NCBI GenBank assembly: GCA_030491005.1
Contig: JAKZMJ010000027.1
Location: 29,490-93,489 of the forward strand
DNA from: Sulfurospirillum sp.
GTDB taxonomy: Bacteria; Campylobacterota; Campylobacteria; Campylobacterales; Arcobacteraceae
Reading direction: 5' to 3'
DNA length: 64,000 bases
This document shows positions 28,133-36,457 of the stretch, piece after piece (position 1 is the stretch's first letter; every line of letters starts with the position of its first letter). The notes under the pieces were generated by a model. It saw only the letters and a list, made by a program, of their open reading frames with translations. It was not told where the DNA came from and did not search any database. Made by a program: the position numbers and the translations under genes.

Positions 28133-28207
28133 TGGCTCCGGCACCTGGGTTCGAACCAGGGACCAAATGATTAACAGTCATCTACTCTACCGCTGAGCTA
28201 TGCCGGA
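28133..28207 (-). tRNA. tRNA-Asn (GTT), copy 2
   Basis: A second 75-base copy identical to copy 1, including CCA, lies 27 bases upstream on the same strand. The spacer between the two has no recognisable terminator, so both are probably processed from one transcript. Confidence 0.95.
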
Positions 28208-28367
28208 AATTATCTTATCTATTATGGGTTGAGATTATAGTAAAAAACATTTTTTTTGTCAAGATAATTGCACTTAAAATCAAAAACTTTAAATAATTTA
28301 CTTTTGGTTAACAAAGCTTTGATACAATTATATATTAAATTTGAAAATTAACTATAGGATATTATGA

Positions 28368-28769
28368 ATGTTATTGATGAAATTAGAAGCAAAAGAAAAA
28401 TTTGCTTTTTTACAGTTAGCACATTATTTAGCCAGAGTTGATAATGAATATAAACATAAAGAAATTGAAATTATTTTAGAATATTGTGCAGAAATGGGCA
28501 TTGATAATGACGACTTTTTTAATATGAGTGATTTTGATTTAGAAAATATTTTAAAAACTTTTAAAACAAAATATTCAAAAAAAATAGTTCTACTTGAACT
28601 TATGATTTTAATTCATGCTGACGAAAAGTATGATATAAAGGAAGAAGAATTAGTTATTAAAATCAACAAGTATTTTGCTTTATCAAAAAAAGATTTAGCA
28701 CATGCTTCTATATGGGGAAAAACAATTGCAAGTTTGTATCAGCAAGGAAAAGTATTTATAGAAAGTTAA
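28368..28769 (+). CDS. TerB-like helical protein
   Basis: This 133-residue, all-helical acidic protein has two repeats of the TerB pattern: VDNEYKHKEIEII near residue 25 and HADEKYDIKEEELVI near residue 88. TerB-like (TerB/DjlA) domains bind metal at cell membranes in some stress systems; here the domain stands alone without a DnaJ partner. The ATG at 28368 follows AGGAT by seven bases; an ATG at 28364 reads only 25 codons. A TACAAT -10-like box lies at 28323-28328. Confidence 0.65.
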   Translation: MLLMKLEAKEKFAFLQLAHYLARVDNEYKHKEIEIILEYCAEMGIDNDDFFNMSDFDLENILKTFKTKYSKKIVLLELMILIHADEKYDIKEEELVIKINKYFALSKKDLAHASIWGKTIASLYQQGKVFIES

Positions 28770-28827
28770 AATAAGAAAGAATTTAAACTTTATACCTTTA
28801 TTTAAAAAAGTTTAGATAAAATAACTT

Positions 28828-29028
28828 ATGACTATAATAGAAAAACATAATTTTAAAGTTGAAAAGTTAGTTCATGACTATGAATTATTACAAGCAAAGA
28901 ATACAAATCTTCAATCTGATATTAATGAACTACAAAATATGAATGATGAACTATTAAGAGCCAATCAAGATATGCTTTTAAAAATAGATAGTCACCTAGC
29001 TCTATCAAAGGTTAAAAAAAGTGAATAA
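28828..29028 (+). CDS. Small coiled-coil protein (ZapB-like)
   Basis: This 66-residue protein is almost one continuous amphipathic coiled coil with heptads in LVHDYELLQAKNTNLQSDI and continuing. Size and composition resemble ZapB, which bridges ZapA and division structures. The ZapB name is inference from shape and the ZapA-like neighbour, with which it overlaps by 8 bp. Confidence 0.55.
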   Translation: MTIIEKHNFKVEKLVHDYELLQAKNTNLQSDINELQNMNDELLRANQDMLLKIDSHLALSKVKKSE

Positions 29029-29233
29029 AAAATTAACTTTTCACATTAATAATATGGCATATACTATTAGTGTAGATAATAATGTACAAAAAGAGTTAGA
29101 AAAATATACACCAATAAATAAAGATATGGATACGAAAGATTTACTTGTAGCTTATGTTAGGCTTGCACAAAATCATTCAATCTTATTAGAAGAAATACAA
29201 AAGATATCACAAAAAATTCCAAATATTAAATGA
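29021..29233 (+). CDS. ZapA-like small protein
   Basis: This 70-residue protein has a short N-terminal beta strand region (LTFHINNMAYTISV) and a C-terminal helix (about 35-68), the layout of ZapA, which stabilises FtsZ filaments. It is shorter than typical ZapA (about 95-110). It overlaps the coiled-coil gene upstream by 8 bp and the pseudopilin gene downstream by 4 bp. Confidence 0.5.
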   Translation: MNKKLTFHINNMAYTISVDNNVQKELEKYTPINKDMDTKDLLVAYVRLAQNHSILLEEIQKISQKIPNIK

Positions 29234-29664
29234 AGACATCTTTTTCATTATTGGAAATTATTTTTGTTTTAACAATTATTGGACTTATAAGTATTGTTTT
29301 TGTTCCAAAATATAACGAAATCATTTTAAAATCAAAAAAAGTAAAAATCAAATCTCAAATAATATTAATACAAAATGGAATTAAAAAAATACTTAGTCAA
29401 AATATACTTTTATCAAACAATATCTCTTTAAAATACTTAGACAATGCGACAATAAATAAAAATAAAGACAAACTTTTTTCAAAAATATTAGACTTTGACA
29501 TACTTTCAAGCACTTTATCACATAAAGAAGTGGGAAAATGGATAAAAACATCTAAAAACACTTATATAACTTATCTAAGTAAAAGTATAATTTTATCTTA
29601 TAGTTTTAAAAACCACTCTTTTATATGCAAAAGTACTTCTAGTTTATGCAAAGAATTTGAATGA
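29230..29664 (+). CDS. Type IV pilin-like / type II pseudopilin protein
   Basis: This 144-residue protein has a prepilin N-terminus: short leader MKTS, then FSLLEIIFVLTIIGLIS with Glu at position +5 (Glu9) and a long hydrophobic helix. The usual -1 Gly is Ser here, so processing by the prepilin peptidase may be less efficient. The rest is lysine-rich with two cysteines near the C-terminus that may form a disulfide. It overlaps zapA-like and priA by 4 bp each; no other pilus genes are near. Confidence 0.75.
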   Translation: MKTSFSLLEIIFVLTIIGLISIVFVPKYNEIILKSKKVKIKSQIILIQNGIKKILSQNILLSNNISLKYLDNATINKNKDKLFSKILDFDILSSTLSHKEVGKWIKTSKNTYITYLSKSIILSYSFKNHSFICKSTSSLCKEFE

Positions 29665-31508
29665 TATATTATGAACTTTGTATTTTAAAATCTCCAATAT
29701 CTAATCTAACATATCAGTCTAACACGGATATTACTATTGGGTATGAAGTATTAGTTTCTTTAAAAACAAGAAAAAAACCATGTGCAGCAGTAATACTTAA
29801 AAAAGTTGATAAACCAAGTTTTAAATGTGTTGAGATAAAAGATATCACATCTTTTTATTATGATACAAAGATGATAGAAATTGCTACATTTATATCTAAA
29901 TATTATGTTTGTAGTTTAGGTGAGGCTTTAAGTATCTATGTGCCTTTTAATAAAGATATATCTTTTGAAAAAGAATATATACAATTTGATTCAAATATCA
30001 AGCTCTCACTTTCTCAAGAAAAAGCATATAACTTTTTAGAAGAAAAAAAACAAGCACTATTATTTGCAAATACAGGAAGTGGAAAAACAGAAATATATAT
30101 AAAAGCAATTGAGAAAGTGCTTAATCAAAATGAACAAGCCTTGTTATTGATGCCTGAAATTTCTTTAAGTCCTCAAATGAAAAAAAGACTAGAAAAAGTA
30201 TTTGGAGATAAAATTGCTATTTGGCATTCAAAAATTTCTAAGAAACAAAAAGCACAAACATTAGAGCATCTTTTAAACGGACAAGTTAGTTTAATTGCAG
30301 GTGCAAGGTCTGCATTATTTTTACCATTTAAGAACTTAAAGATTATTGTTGTTGATGAAGAACATGATGAATCTTACAAAAGTGACCAAAAACCTAGATA
30401 TAATGCAAAAGATTTGGCTTTGTATATTGCTAAAAAATATGATATAAAATTAATATTAGGTAGTGCAACTGCATCAATATCTTCTTTTTATAAAATACCT
30501 TATTTTATTTTAGATGAAACTTTTCATAAATCAAAAAAAATAATTAACTTTGATAATTCATCTAATAACCTATCTCCTGCAATCTTAAATAAAATCACTC
30601 AAACTTTAAATAATAATCATCAAGTTATTGTATTTGTACCAACAAGAGCAAATTTTAAATATCAGATTTGTACTTCATGTGGCAAAGCTGTTGAATGTCC
30701 TTATTGTTCAGTTTCTATGAGTTTACATAAAAACGATTTAGCGTTAAAGTGTCATTATTGTAACTTCGCCCAAATAATTCCCTCTTCTTGTCCTTCTTGT
30801 ATAAGTGGAAATATTGGAAATTTAAGAGTAGGAACTGCACAAATTGAAGAAGAATTAAATGCAATTTTTAAGAATATTGTTATAAAAAGATTTGATACAG
30901 ATGAGATAAGAACACATAATAAATTAAAACAAGTTCTAGGTGATTTTAATAAAAATAAGATTGATATTTTAGTTGGAACACAAATGTTATCAAAAGGTCA
31001 TGATTATCATAATGTAAAACTAGCTATTGTATTTGGAATAGATTCAATTTTGAATATGACCTCGTACAAAGCAAGGGAGAGAGCCTTATCTTTATTAATT
31101 CAGATATCAGGAAGAATTGGAAGAAAAGGAGAAGGTGAGGTCATCATTCAAAGTAAAAACGAAGAGTTTTTTTCATATTATTTACAAAAAAGTACATATA
31201 AAGAGTTTTTAGAAGAAGAATTACATTTTAGAAAAGGACTATATCCTCCTTTTGTAAAAATTGCAAGAATAATTTTTGCACATACAAATGGACTTAAAGT
31301 AAAAAAAGAATTAGATTTTTTTGTACATTTATTAAAACAAAATGAAAATATAGAAGTAATTGGTTTTGGGCAATGTGTTGTTTTTAAAATATCAAATAAA
31401 TTTAGGTATGAGATAATTCTTCGCTCAAACAATATAAAAGCACTTTTACTAGCATTACATAGTATTAATTCAAGTATATCAAGTATTGATATGGATACTT
31501 TATATTAA
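29661..31508 (+). CDS. priA: Primosomal replication restart helicase PriA
   Basis: This 615-residue superfamily 2 helicase has Walker A ANTGSGKTEIY, the DEEHDESYKS Walker B box, GSATAS motif III and motif VI QISGRIGRKG. Between them lies a zinc-binding region with eight cysteines (CTSCGKAVECPYC, CHYCNF, CPSC). PriA reloads the replisome at collapsed forks. It is shorter than E. coli PriA (732), with a reduced N-terminal DNA-binding part, as I recall for this phylum. Confidence 0.92.
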   Translation: MIYYELCILKSPISNLTYQSNTDITIGYEVLVSLKTRKKPCAAVILKKVDKPSFKCVEIKDITSFYYDTKMIEIATFISKYYVCSLGEALSIYVPFNKDISFEKEYIQFDSNIKLSLSQEKAYNFLEEKKQALLFANTGSGKTEIYIKAIEKVLNQNEQALLLMPEISLSPQMKKRLEKVFGDKIAIWHSKISKKQKAQTLEHLLNGQVSLIAGARSALFLPFKNLKIIVVDEEHDESYKSDQKPRYNAKDLALYIAKKYDIKLILGSATASISSFYKIPYFILDETFHKSKKIINFDNSSNNLSPAILNKITQTLNNNHQVIVFVPTRANFKYQICTSCGKAVECPYCSVSMSLHKNDLALKCHYCNFAQIIPSSCPSCISGNIGNLRVGTAQIEEELNAIFKNIVIKRFDTDEIRTHNKLKQVLGDFNKNKIDILVGTQMLSKGHDYHNVKLAIVFGIDSILNMTSYKARERALSLLIQISGRIGRKGEGEVIIQSKNEEFFSYYLQKSTYKEFLEEELHFRKGLYPPFVKIARIIFAHTNGLKVKKELDFFVHLLKQNENIEVIGFGQCVVFKISNKFRYEIILRSNNIKALLLALHSINSSISSIDMDTLY

Positions 31509-31581
31509 AATATACAAAAAGTTGTTTGTTTTTCGTGGGGTAGTATAGACTTCAAACATTATTTTACAAAGGAATATTAAT

Positions 31582-32352
31582 ATGGGTTCATGGGGATATG
31601 CTCCAATGTCAAATGATACATCTGAAGATATAAGAGATGAGTTTGAGACTAAGTTAAAATATAGAAAAGATTTTGATGCAGCAATAAAAGAAATTTTAAC
31701 TGACAATAAAGATATTTTAGATGATAAAGATGATGCAAGTAATCTGTGGTTAGCTTTGGCAGATAGACAATGGCAATATGGTTTTAAAAACGATAAAATT
31801 AAAACTAAAGTAAAAGAGATTTGTCAAAATGGCATAGGACAAAACTTATGGAAAGAAGAAGGTAGTAAAGAGTATTTGAAAAGAATGAATGCTCTTGAGA
31901 AGTTTTACAATAAAATTTCAATACCAAAAAAAATACCAAAGCTAGTTATTAGAAAAGCAATCTTTAAAAAAGGAGATTGCTTATCTCTAAAATTAGATAA
32001 TGGATATTATGCTTGTGCCTTAGTATTAGATGAAGATAATTCAGATATTGAATATGGTGATAATTTTATTGTACTGCTTCAAAGTTTTACACAAAATAAG
32101 CCAACTTTAGATTTGTTTTATAATACTCCATATCTAGTACATACGCTAAGTGAGCATAACAAAGGTGAGATTGTAATGTCAGAGTATGATGCAATAGGGT
32201 TTAAAAAATTTAAAACTCAAATAGAAAAAATTGGAAATATAAATATTACATCTACTAATTTTAGAAGACCTAAACTGTGTTCCTATAGTGAATGGAATTT
32301 ACTTATAACTGAAGCTCAGAATGAATTTAAAGAAGAATACATCATATTGTAG
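31582..32352 (+). CDS. DUF4259/Imm26-like two-domain protein
   Basis: This 256-residue protein begins MGSWGYAPMSNDTSEDIRDEF, the pattern of DUF4259-like proteins, with WLALADRQWQYG at about 53-64. A second domain (from about 130) starts FKKGDCLSLKLDNGYYACALVL, like Imm26-type immunity proteins. These domains often accompany polymorphic toxins, but no toxin gene is adjacent. It starts the accessory segment between priA and the FAH hydrolase. Function is inferred and weak. Confidence 0.55.
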   Translation: MGSWGYAPMSNDTSEDIRDEFETKLKYRKDFDAAIKEILTDNKDILDDKDDASNLWLALADRQWQYGFKNDKIKTKVKEICQNGIGQNLWKEEGSKEYLKRMNALEKFYNKISIPKKIPKLVIRKAIFKKGDCLSLKLDNGYYACALVLDEDNSDIEYGDNFIVLLQSFTQNKPTLDLFYNTPYLVHTLSEHNKGEIVMSEYDAIGFKKFKTQIEKIGNINITSTNFRRPKLCSYSEWNLLITEAQNEFKEEYIIL

Positions 32353-32654
32353 GAATAGGGAGATTACTAGATTAATTATGTTGGATTTGCTAACTTGACA
32401 CAGAATTTATAACACTCTAGCTTATAAATTAGATTTCTGTATTATTTCTCTTATGTGCTGGTTTGTTCTAGCATTAGAGTGATAGGTTTGTGACATATTT
32501 TAAATCCTTATGTGTTGTAAAGATTTTACACTTATGTTGTTAATCTATCGCTTTCTTATTTATGAAACTAGACAACCATAACGTGGTGAAACTGGACAAC
32601 AATCATAAAATATTAGATATAATCATCTTACTAAAAAAACAAAGGCAAATAAAA
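32353..32654. other. Non-coding stretch before the Rpn-type gene with a short direct repeat
   Basis: About 300 bases without a supported gene. It holds two copies of an 18-base direct repeat (TGAAACTRGACAACMAT core) at 32562-32579 and 32586-32603 (15 of 18 identical, 24 bases apart). Such GAAACTGGACAAC sequences resemble transposon ends, so this may be a scar of an old insertion. A TATAATC-type box near 32617 could serve the next gene. Confidence 0.4.
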
Positions 32655-33536
32655 ATGTCAAAAAATAGAAAACTAATCTCATTCGACTGGGCAATAAAAA
32701 GAATCCTAAGAAGCAAAGCAAACTTTGAAATCTTAGAAGGTTTTTTATCAGAACTACTAAAAGAAGATATTACAATCATAGAGATACTAGAATCAGAATC
32801 AAACAAAGATACAAAAGAAGATAAAAGCAATCAAGTAGATATAAAAGTAAAAAACTCAAATGATGAAATAGTTATAATAGAAATACAATACAGTAGAGAA
32901 CTAGATTATCTACAAAGAATGCTATATGCTACAAGTAAAGTAGTAATAGAACATATATCACAAGGCTATGCCTATTCTAAAATAAAAAAAGTAATATCTA
33001 TAAATATACTATACTTTGATTTTGGAGATGGAGATGATTATATTTATAAAGGTACTACAAACTTTGAAGGTATTCATACACATAATAAATTATACCTAAA
33101 TGAAATACAAAAAGATTTATATAAAACAAATGAGATAAATAAAATTTATCCCGAATATTATCTCATCAAAGTTAAAAACTTTGATGATAATTCAAAAGAT
33201 ACATTAGATGAATGGATAAACTTCTTAAAAAATGAAACTATCTCAGATAACCCAAAAGCAAAAGGTTTACTAAAAGCTAAAGAAACATTAGACTATCTAA
33301 ATATGCCAGATGATGAAAAAATTGATTACGAAAGAAGACAAGAAAATCTAAGAAGAGAAGCTAGTGTTTATGAGAGTACTTATATTGCTGGTGGGATTGA
33401 AGAAAAACTTAAAATAGCTCAATGTTTAATAGAACAAAAAGTAAGTAATGATATTATTAAATTAAGTACAGGATTAACTGATATGGAGTTGGCAAACCTA
33501 ACAAATCGTTCAGACTGTGAAAATAGCCCCAAATAA
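32655..33536 (+). CDS. Rpn family recombination-promoting nuclease / PD-(D/E)xK transposase-like protein
   Basis: This 293-residue protein begins LISFDWAIKRILRSKANFEILEGFLSELL, characteristic of the Rpn/PDDEXK_2 family, with catalytic pattern Asp62 (QVDIKV) and Glu76-x-Gln78 (IIEIQYS). The C-terminal part is helical with a typical ....ARREASVYESTY..GGIEE stretch, here RREASVYESTYIAGGIEEKLKIA. I set the start at the ATG at 32655; the longer frame to 32562 has no ribosome-binding site and would include the repeats. Members move within genomes and promote recA-independent recombination. Confidence 0.85.
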   Translation: MSKNRKLISFDWAIKRILRSKANFEILEGFLSELLKEDITIIEILESESNKDTKEDKSNQVDIKVKNSNDEIVIIEIQYSRELDYLQRMLYATSKVVIEHISQGYAYSKIKKVISINILYFDFGDGDDYIYKGTTNFEGIHTHNKLYLNEIQKDLYKTNEINKIYPEYYLIKVKNFDDNSKDTLDEWINFLKNETISDNPKAKGLLKAKETLDYLNMPDDEKIDYERRQENLRREASVYESTYIAGGIEEKLKIAQCLIEQKVSNDIIKLSTGLTDMELANLTNRSDCENSPK

Positions 33537-33642
33537 GCCAATTAAAGTGAGAAGTAAGATTAAACTTTTGTTAAGGGTATTGTGTCCCTCAAGACTGCCG
33601 TTAGCAATACACATTTAAGCTATCATTATAAAAAGGATATTA

Positions 33643-34569
33643 TTGAAGACAATTTTAAATATAAAATCAATCGAAGATATAAAAACGATACAAGAGGCGA
33701 TATTAAATAATAATGATTTTGAAATTGGCGATATTTTACCTATTAAATATACTATTAAACTTACAGGTGGAAGATTTGAAAATTATGATATTAACTACAT
33801 CAATGCTGATGTAGCTAAAATTGTTTTAAGTGAACAACAGAACTATACCAAATTACTAAATGAATTAACCAATAAATTTGGTATTGAATTTAGTGAAGAG
33901 AATAAAATTTTAAAATTCAAATTACAAAAAGGTAGTTTAGAATTTGTTAACGAAGCTTTATCAATGTTGGAGGTAATAAAAGATATGGAAAGTCAAGATA
34001 TTATGTATTTATTTTTGGGAATAAGTTCAATGTGGTTCGGGCATTTATCTTATAGTAAATATCTAGAAAAAGAAATTAAAAAAATAGAAGCCTTAAAAGA
34101 AAAAACAAAAGATGAAGAGACAAAAAATATAGTAACTCATACAATTGATGCACTTAAAGACATTGCATTAAATAAGCCAATGCAGGACTCAATAAATAAC
34201 AGAACAAAAACAATTTTATCTGTTTTAGAAAATGATGAAAAATTTACAGATGGAAATACTATATTAGATAATAGCAATATAAGTGACTATGAATATTTAA
34301 AACCTGAAATCGAAGATATAGAAGAAGAAATCACAGAAAATTATCAAGTCGAAAGTTATAATTTCTATAAAGAAGGTAAGCTTTTTAAATTAATGGGTAT
34401 CAGACCATTGGCTAATTCTGAAGTACTAAGTGCTGAAACAAGAATTTTATTATTACAAGAAGCAGACAAAAAGAATACAGTAAAATTAAAAGTAAAAATT
34501 ATCAAAGATGGATTAAGTAAACTTATTAAAAATGTATATATTTTAGATTTAATCCAAGAAAATAAATAA
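33643..34569 (+). CDS. Unrecognised 308-aa protein beside the restriction genes
   Basis: I do not recognise a family. The start is TTG at 33643 with AAAAGGAT nine bases upstream. Residues 1-120 are alpha/beta with an amphipathic surface; residues about 118-140 form a moderately hydrophobic segment (DIMYLFLGISSMWFGHLSY), then a helical coiled region (145-205), and a final part (225-308) of beta strands that is lysine-rich. It is 19 bases from the restriction enzyme gene and in the same orientation, so it may belong to the same transcript. It could be a third component or an independent cargo gene. Confidence 0.55.
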   Translation: MKTILNIKSIEDIKTIQEAILNNNDFEIGDILPIKYTIKLTGGRFENYDINYINADVAKIVLSEQQNYTKLLNELTNKFGIEFSEENKILKFKLQKGSLEFVNEALSMLEVIKDMESQDIMYLFLGISSMWFGHLSYSKYLEKEIKKIEALKEKTKDEETKNIVTHTIDALKDIALNKPMQDSINNRTKTILSVLENDEKFTDGNTILDNSNISDYEYLKPEIEDIEEEITENYQVESYNFYKEGKLFKLMGIRPLANSEVLSAETRILLLQEADKKNTVKLKVKIIKDGLSKLIKNVYILDLIQENK

Positions 34570-34588
34570 ATTAAAGGTACTATTAAAT

Positions 34589-35215
34589 ATGACAATCAAA
34601 GAACAAATAACAGAATTAGCAAAAAAGTATTCAGATAATTTAAAAACTAAAATTGATAACAGAATGGAAGAGATGAAAGCTGATGATAAATCTCATTATT
34701 TAATTTATCAAGTTTTAGGAATATCAGATAAAGAAGGTCATTTAATAGATTTATACCAAAATAAGGGACGATTTTTATATAAATATGCAGGTTCATTTTT
34801 AGAAGAAGCTACAAAGTTATGTTTCTTAGAAAAATTTCCCAAATCAGGAATAAAAAAAATTCCAAATACTATAGGGCAAAGACCTAAAACATTTGAAATA
34901 GATTGTTTAGAAGGTAATAATGCTATTGAAATTAAATGGAGAGATGCCACAACAGATGGTGACCATATTACAAAAGAACATACAAGAATTAAAGTAATTC
35001 ACGATGCAGGTTATCAACCAATAAGAATAATGTATTACTATCCAAATAGAACACAAGCTATTAAAATACAAAATACTTTAGAAACTTTATATAAAGGTAT
35101 TGGTGGAGAATATTATTATGGAGATAGTGCTTGGGATTATGTAAAAAGAAGAACTAATATTGATTTAAAAAAGATTTTAGAAGATATTGCATTAATAAAT
35201 TCAAAAGAAAAATAA
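34589..35215 (+). CDS. Type II restriction endonuclease (ApaLI-like)
   Basis: This 208-residue protein has a PD-(D/E)xK core: TFEIDCLEG (Glu103/Asp105) and NAIEIKWRDATTDGDH (Glu114-x-Lys116). The KWRDATTDGDHITKEHTR region resembles what I recall of ApaLI-type enzymes (GTGCAC cutters); the recognition sequence is not proven. It lies four bases before its methyltransferase gene, the standard arrangement for an R-M pair. The N-terminal helix (1-40) is a likely dimer contact. Confidence 0.75.
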   Translation: MTIKEQITELAKKYSDNLKTKIDNRMEEMKADDKSHYLIYQVLGISDKEGHLIDLYQNKGRFLYKYAGSFLEEATKLCFLEKFPKSGIKKIPNTIGQRPKTFEIDCLEGNNAIEIKWRDATTDGDHITKEHTRIKVIHDAGYQPIRIMYYYPNRTQAIKIQNTLETLYKGIGGEYYYGDSAWDYVKRRTNIDLKKILEDIALINSKEK

Positions 35216-35219
35216 TCAT

Positions 35220-36410
35220 ATGGAAAAAGTTTTATATGGTGATTGTTTAGATATTTTACCAGATTTTGAAACAGAGAGTATAGATTTAATTTATTTAGAC
35301 CCACCATTTTTTACAAATACAATACAAAAACTTAAAACAAGAGATGGAAGTAAAGAATTTTCATATAGTGATATATGGAAAAGCCATGAAGAATATGCAG
35401 AATTTTTATACAAAAGATTAAAAGAGCTAAGAAGAGTTTTAAAAAATGATGGAAGTATATTTGTCCATTGTGATAAAAACTCTACACATATTGTAAAAAC
35501 TTTACTAGATGATATTTTTGGTTTAAAACAATTTCAATCTGAAATTATTTGGTATTATAAAAGGTGGTCAAATTCAAAAAAAGGATTATTACCATCTCAT
35601 CAAACTATATATTTTTACTCTAAAACTAAAGATTTTAAATTTAAAACGATTTACAATGATTATTCCGAAACAACAAATATAGACCAAATACTACAAAAAA
35701 GAGTAAGAGATAAAAATGGAAAAACTGTATATGCAAGGGATAAAAATGGAAATACGATAAATAGTGATATTAAAAAAGGTGTTCCCTTAAATGATGTTTG
35801 GGAAATACCATACCTAAATCCAAAAGCAAAAGAAAGAGTTGGTTACCCAAGTCAAAAACCAATTTTATTGTTAGAAAGAATTATTGATATCGCTTCAAAT
35901 GAGGGGGATATAATACTTGACCCTTTTTGTGGAAGTGGTACAACTTTAGTTGCTGGAAAATTAAACAATAGAAAAGTTATAGGTATTGATAAATCAAAAG
36001 AAGCAATTAATCTTACAAAATCAAGATTAGATAAGCCAATAAAAAGCGAATCTAATTTATTGAAAAAAGGTAAAAAAGCATATCAAAATGTTAGTGCTAT
36101 GGTTGAAAAATTATTACATAATATTGATTATATTCCTGTTCAAAGAAATAGTGGTATTGATGCAATATTAAAAACTACATATCAAGATAGCCCTATATTA
36201 ATTCGTATTCAAAAAGAAAATGAAACAATTGAAGATGCAATAAAATCGTTAAATAAAGCTGTAATTACTAAATCTTCTAAAAAATCATTTTTAATAAGAA
36301 CAAATGATATTAAATCTTTACTTGAACATGATAAAGAAAATAGCAATATAGAAATTGTAAATTCAACTATTTATGAATTAAATAAACTTTTAAGTAAGGC
36401 AAATTGTTAG
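35220..36410 (+). CDS. Site-specific DNA methyltransferase (beta class, DPPF)
   Basis: This 396-residue protein has the DPPF catalytic motif IV at 27-30 before the SAM-binding motif I DPFCGSGTT (234-242), the beta-class order. It also has VGYPSQKPILLLERII before motif I. The DPPF form suggests N6-adenine methylation; N4-cytosine is possible. The last 110 residues are an extra C-terminal part (from about 285) not needed for catalysis. It protects the host from the adjacent restriction enzyme. Confidence 0.85.
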   Translation: MEKVLYGDCLDILPDFETESIDLIYLDPPFFTNTIQKLKTRDGSKEFSYSDIWKSHEEYAEFLYKRLKELRRVLKNDGSIFVHCDKNSTHIVKTLLDDIFGLKQFQSEIIWYYKRWSNSKKGLLPSHQTIYFYSKTKDFKFKTIYNDYSETTNIDQILQKRVRDKNGKTVYARDKNGNTINSDIKKGVPLNDVWEIPYLNPKAKERVGYPSQKPILLLERIIDIASNEGDIILDPFCGSGTTLVAGKLNNRKVIGIDKSKEAINLTKSRLDKPIKSESNLLKKGKKAYQNVSAMVEKLLHNIDYIPVQRNSGIDAILKTTYQDSPILIRIQKENETIEDAIKSLNKAVITKSSKKSFLIRTNDIKSLLEHDKENSNIEIVNSTIYELNKLLSKANC

Positions 36411-36457
36411 ACTCTAAAAGACAGTATGAGTCTGCAATGATTTTATTTGTTTTAAAA

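Noticed and set aside
36421..36457. A terminator between the methyltransferase and the FAH gene
   Set aside because: The short gap is AT-rich but has no convincing stem.
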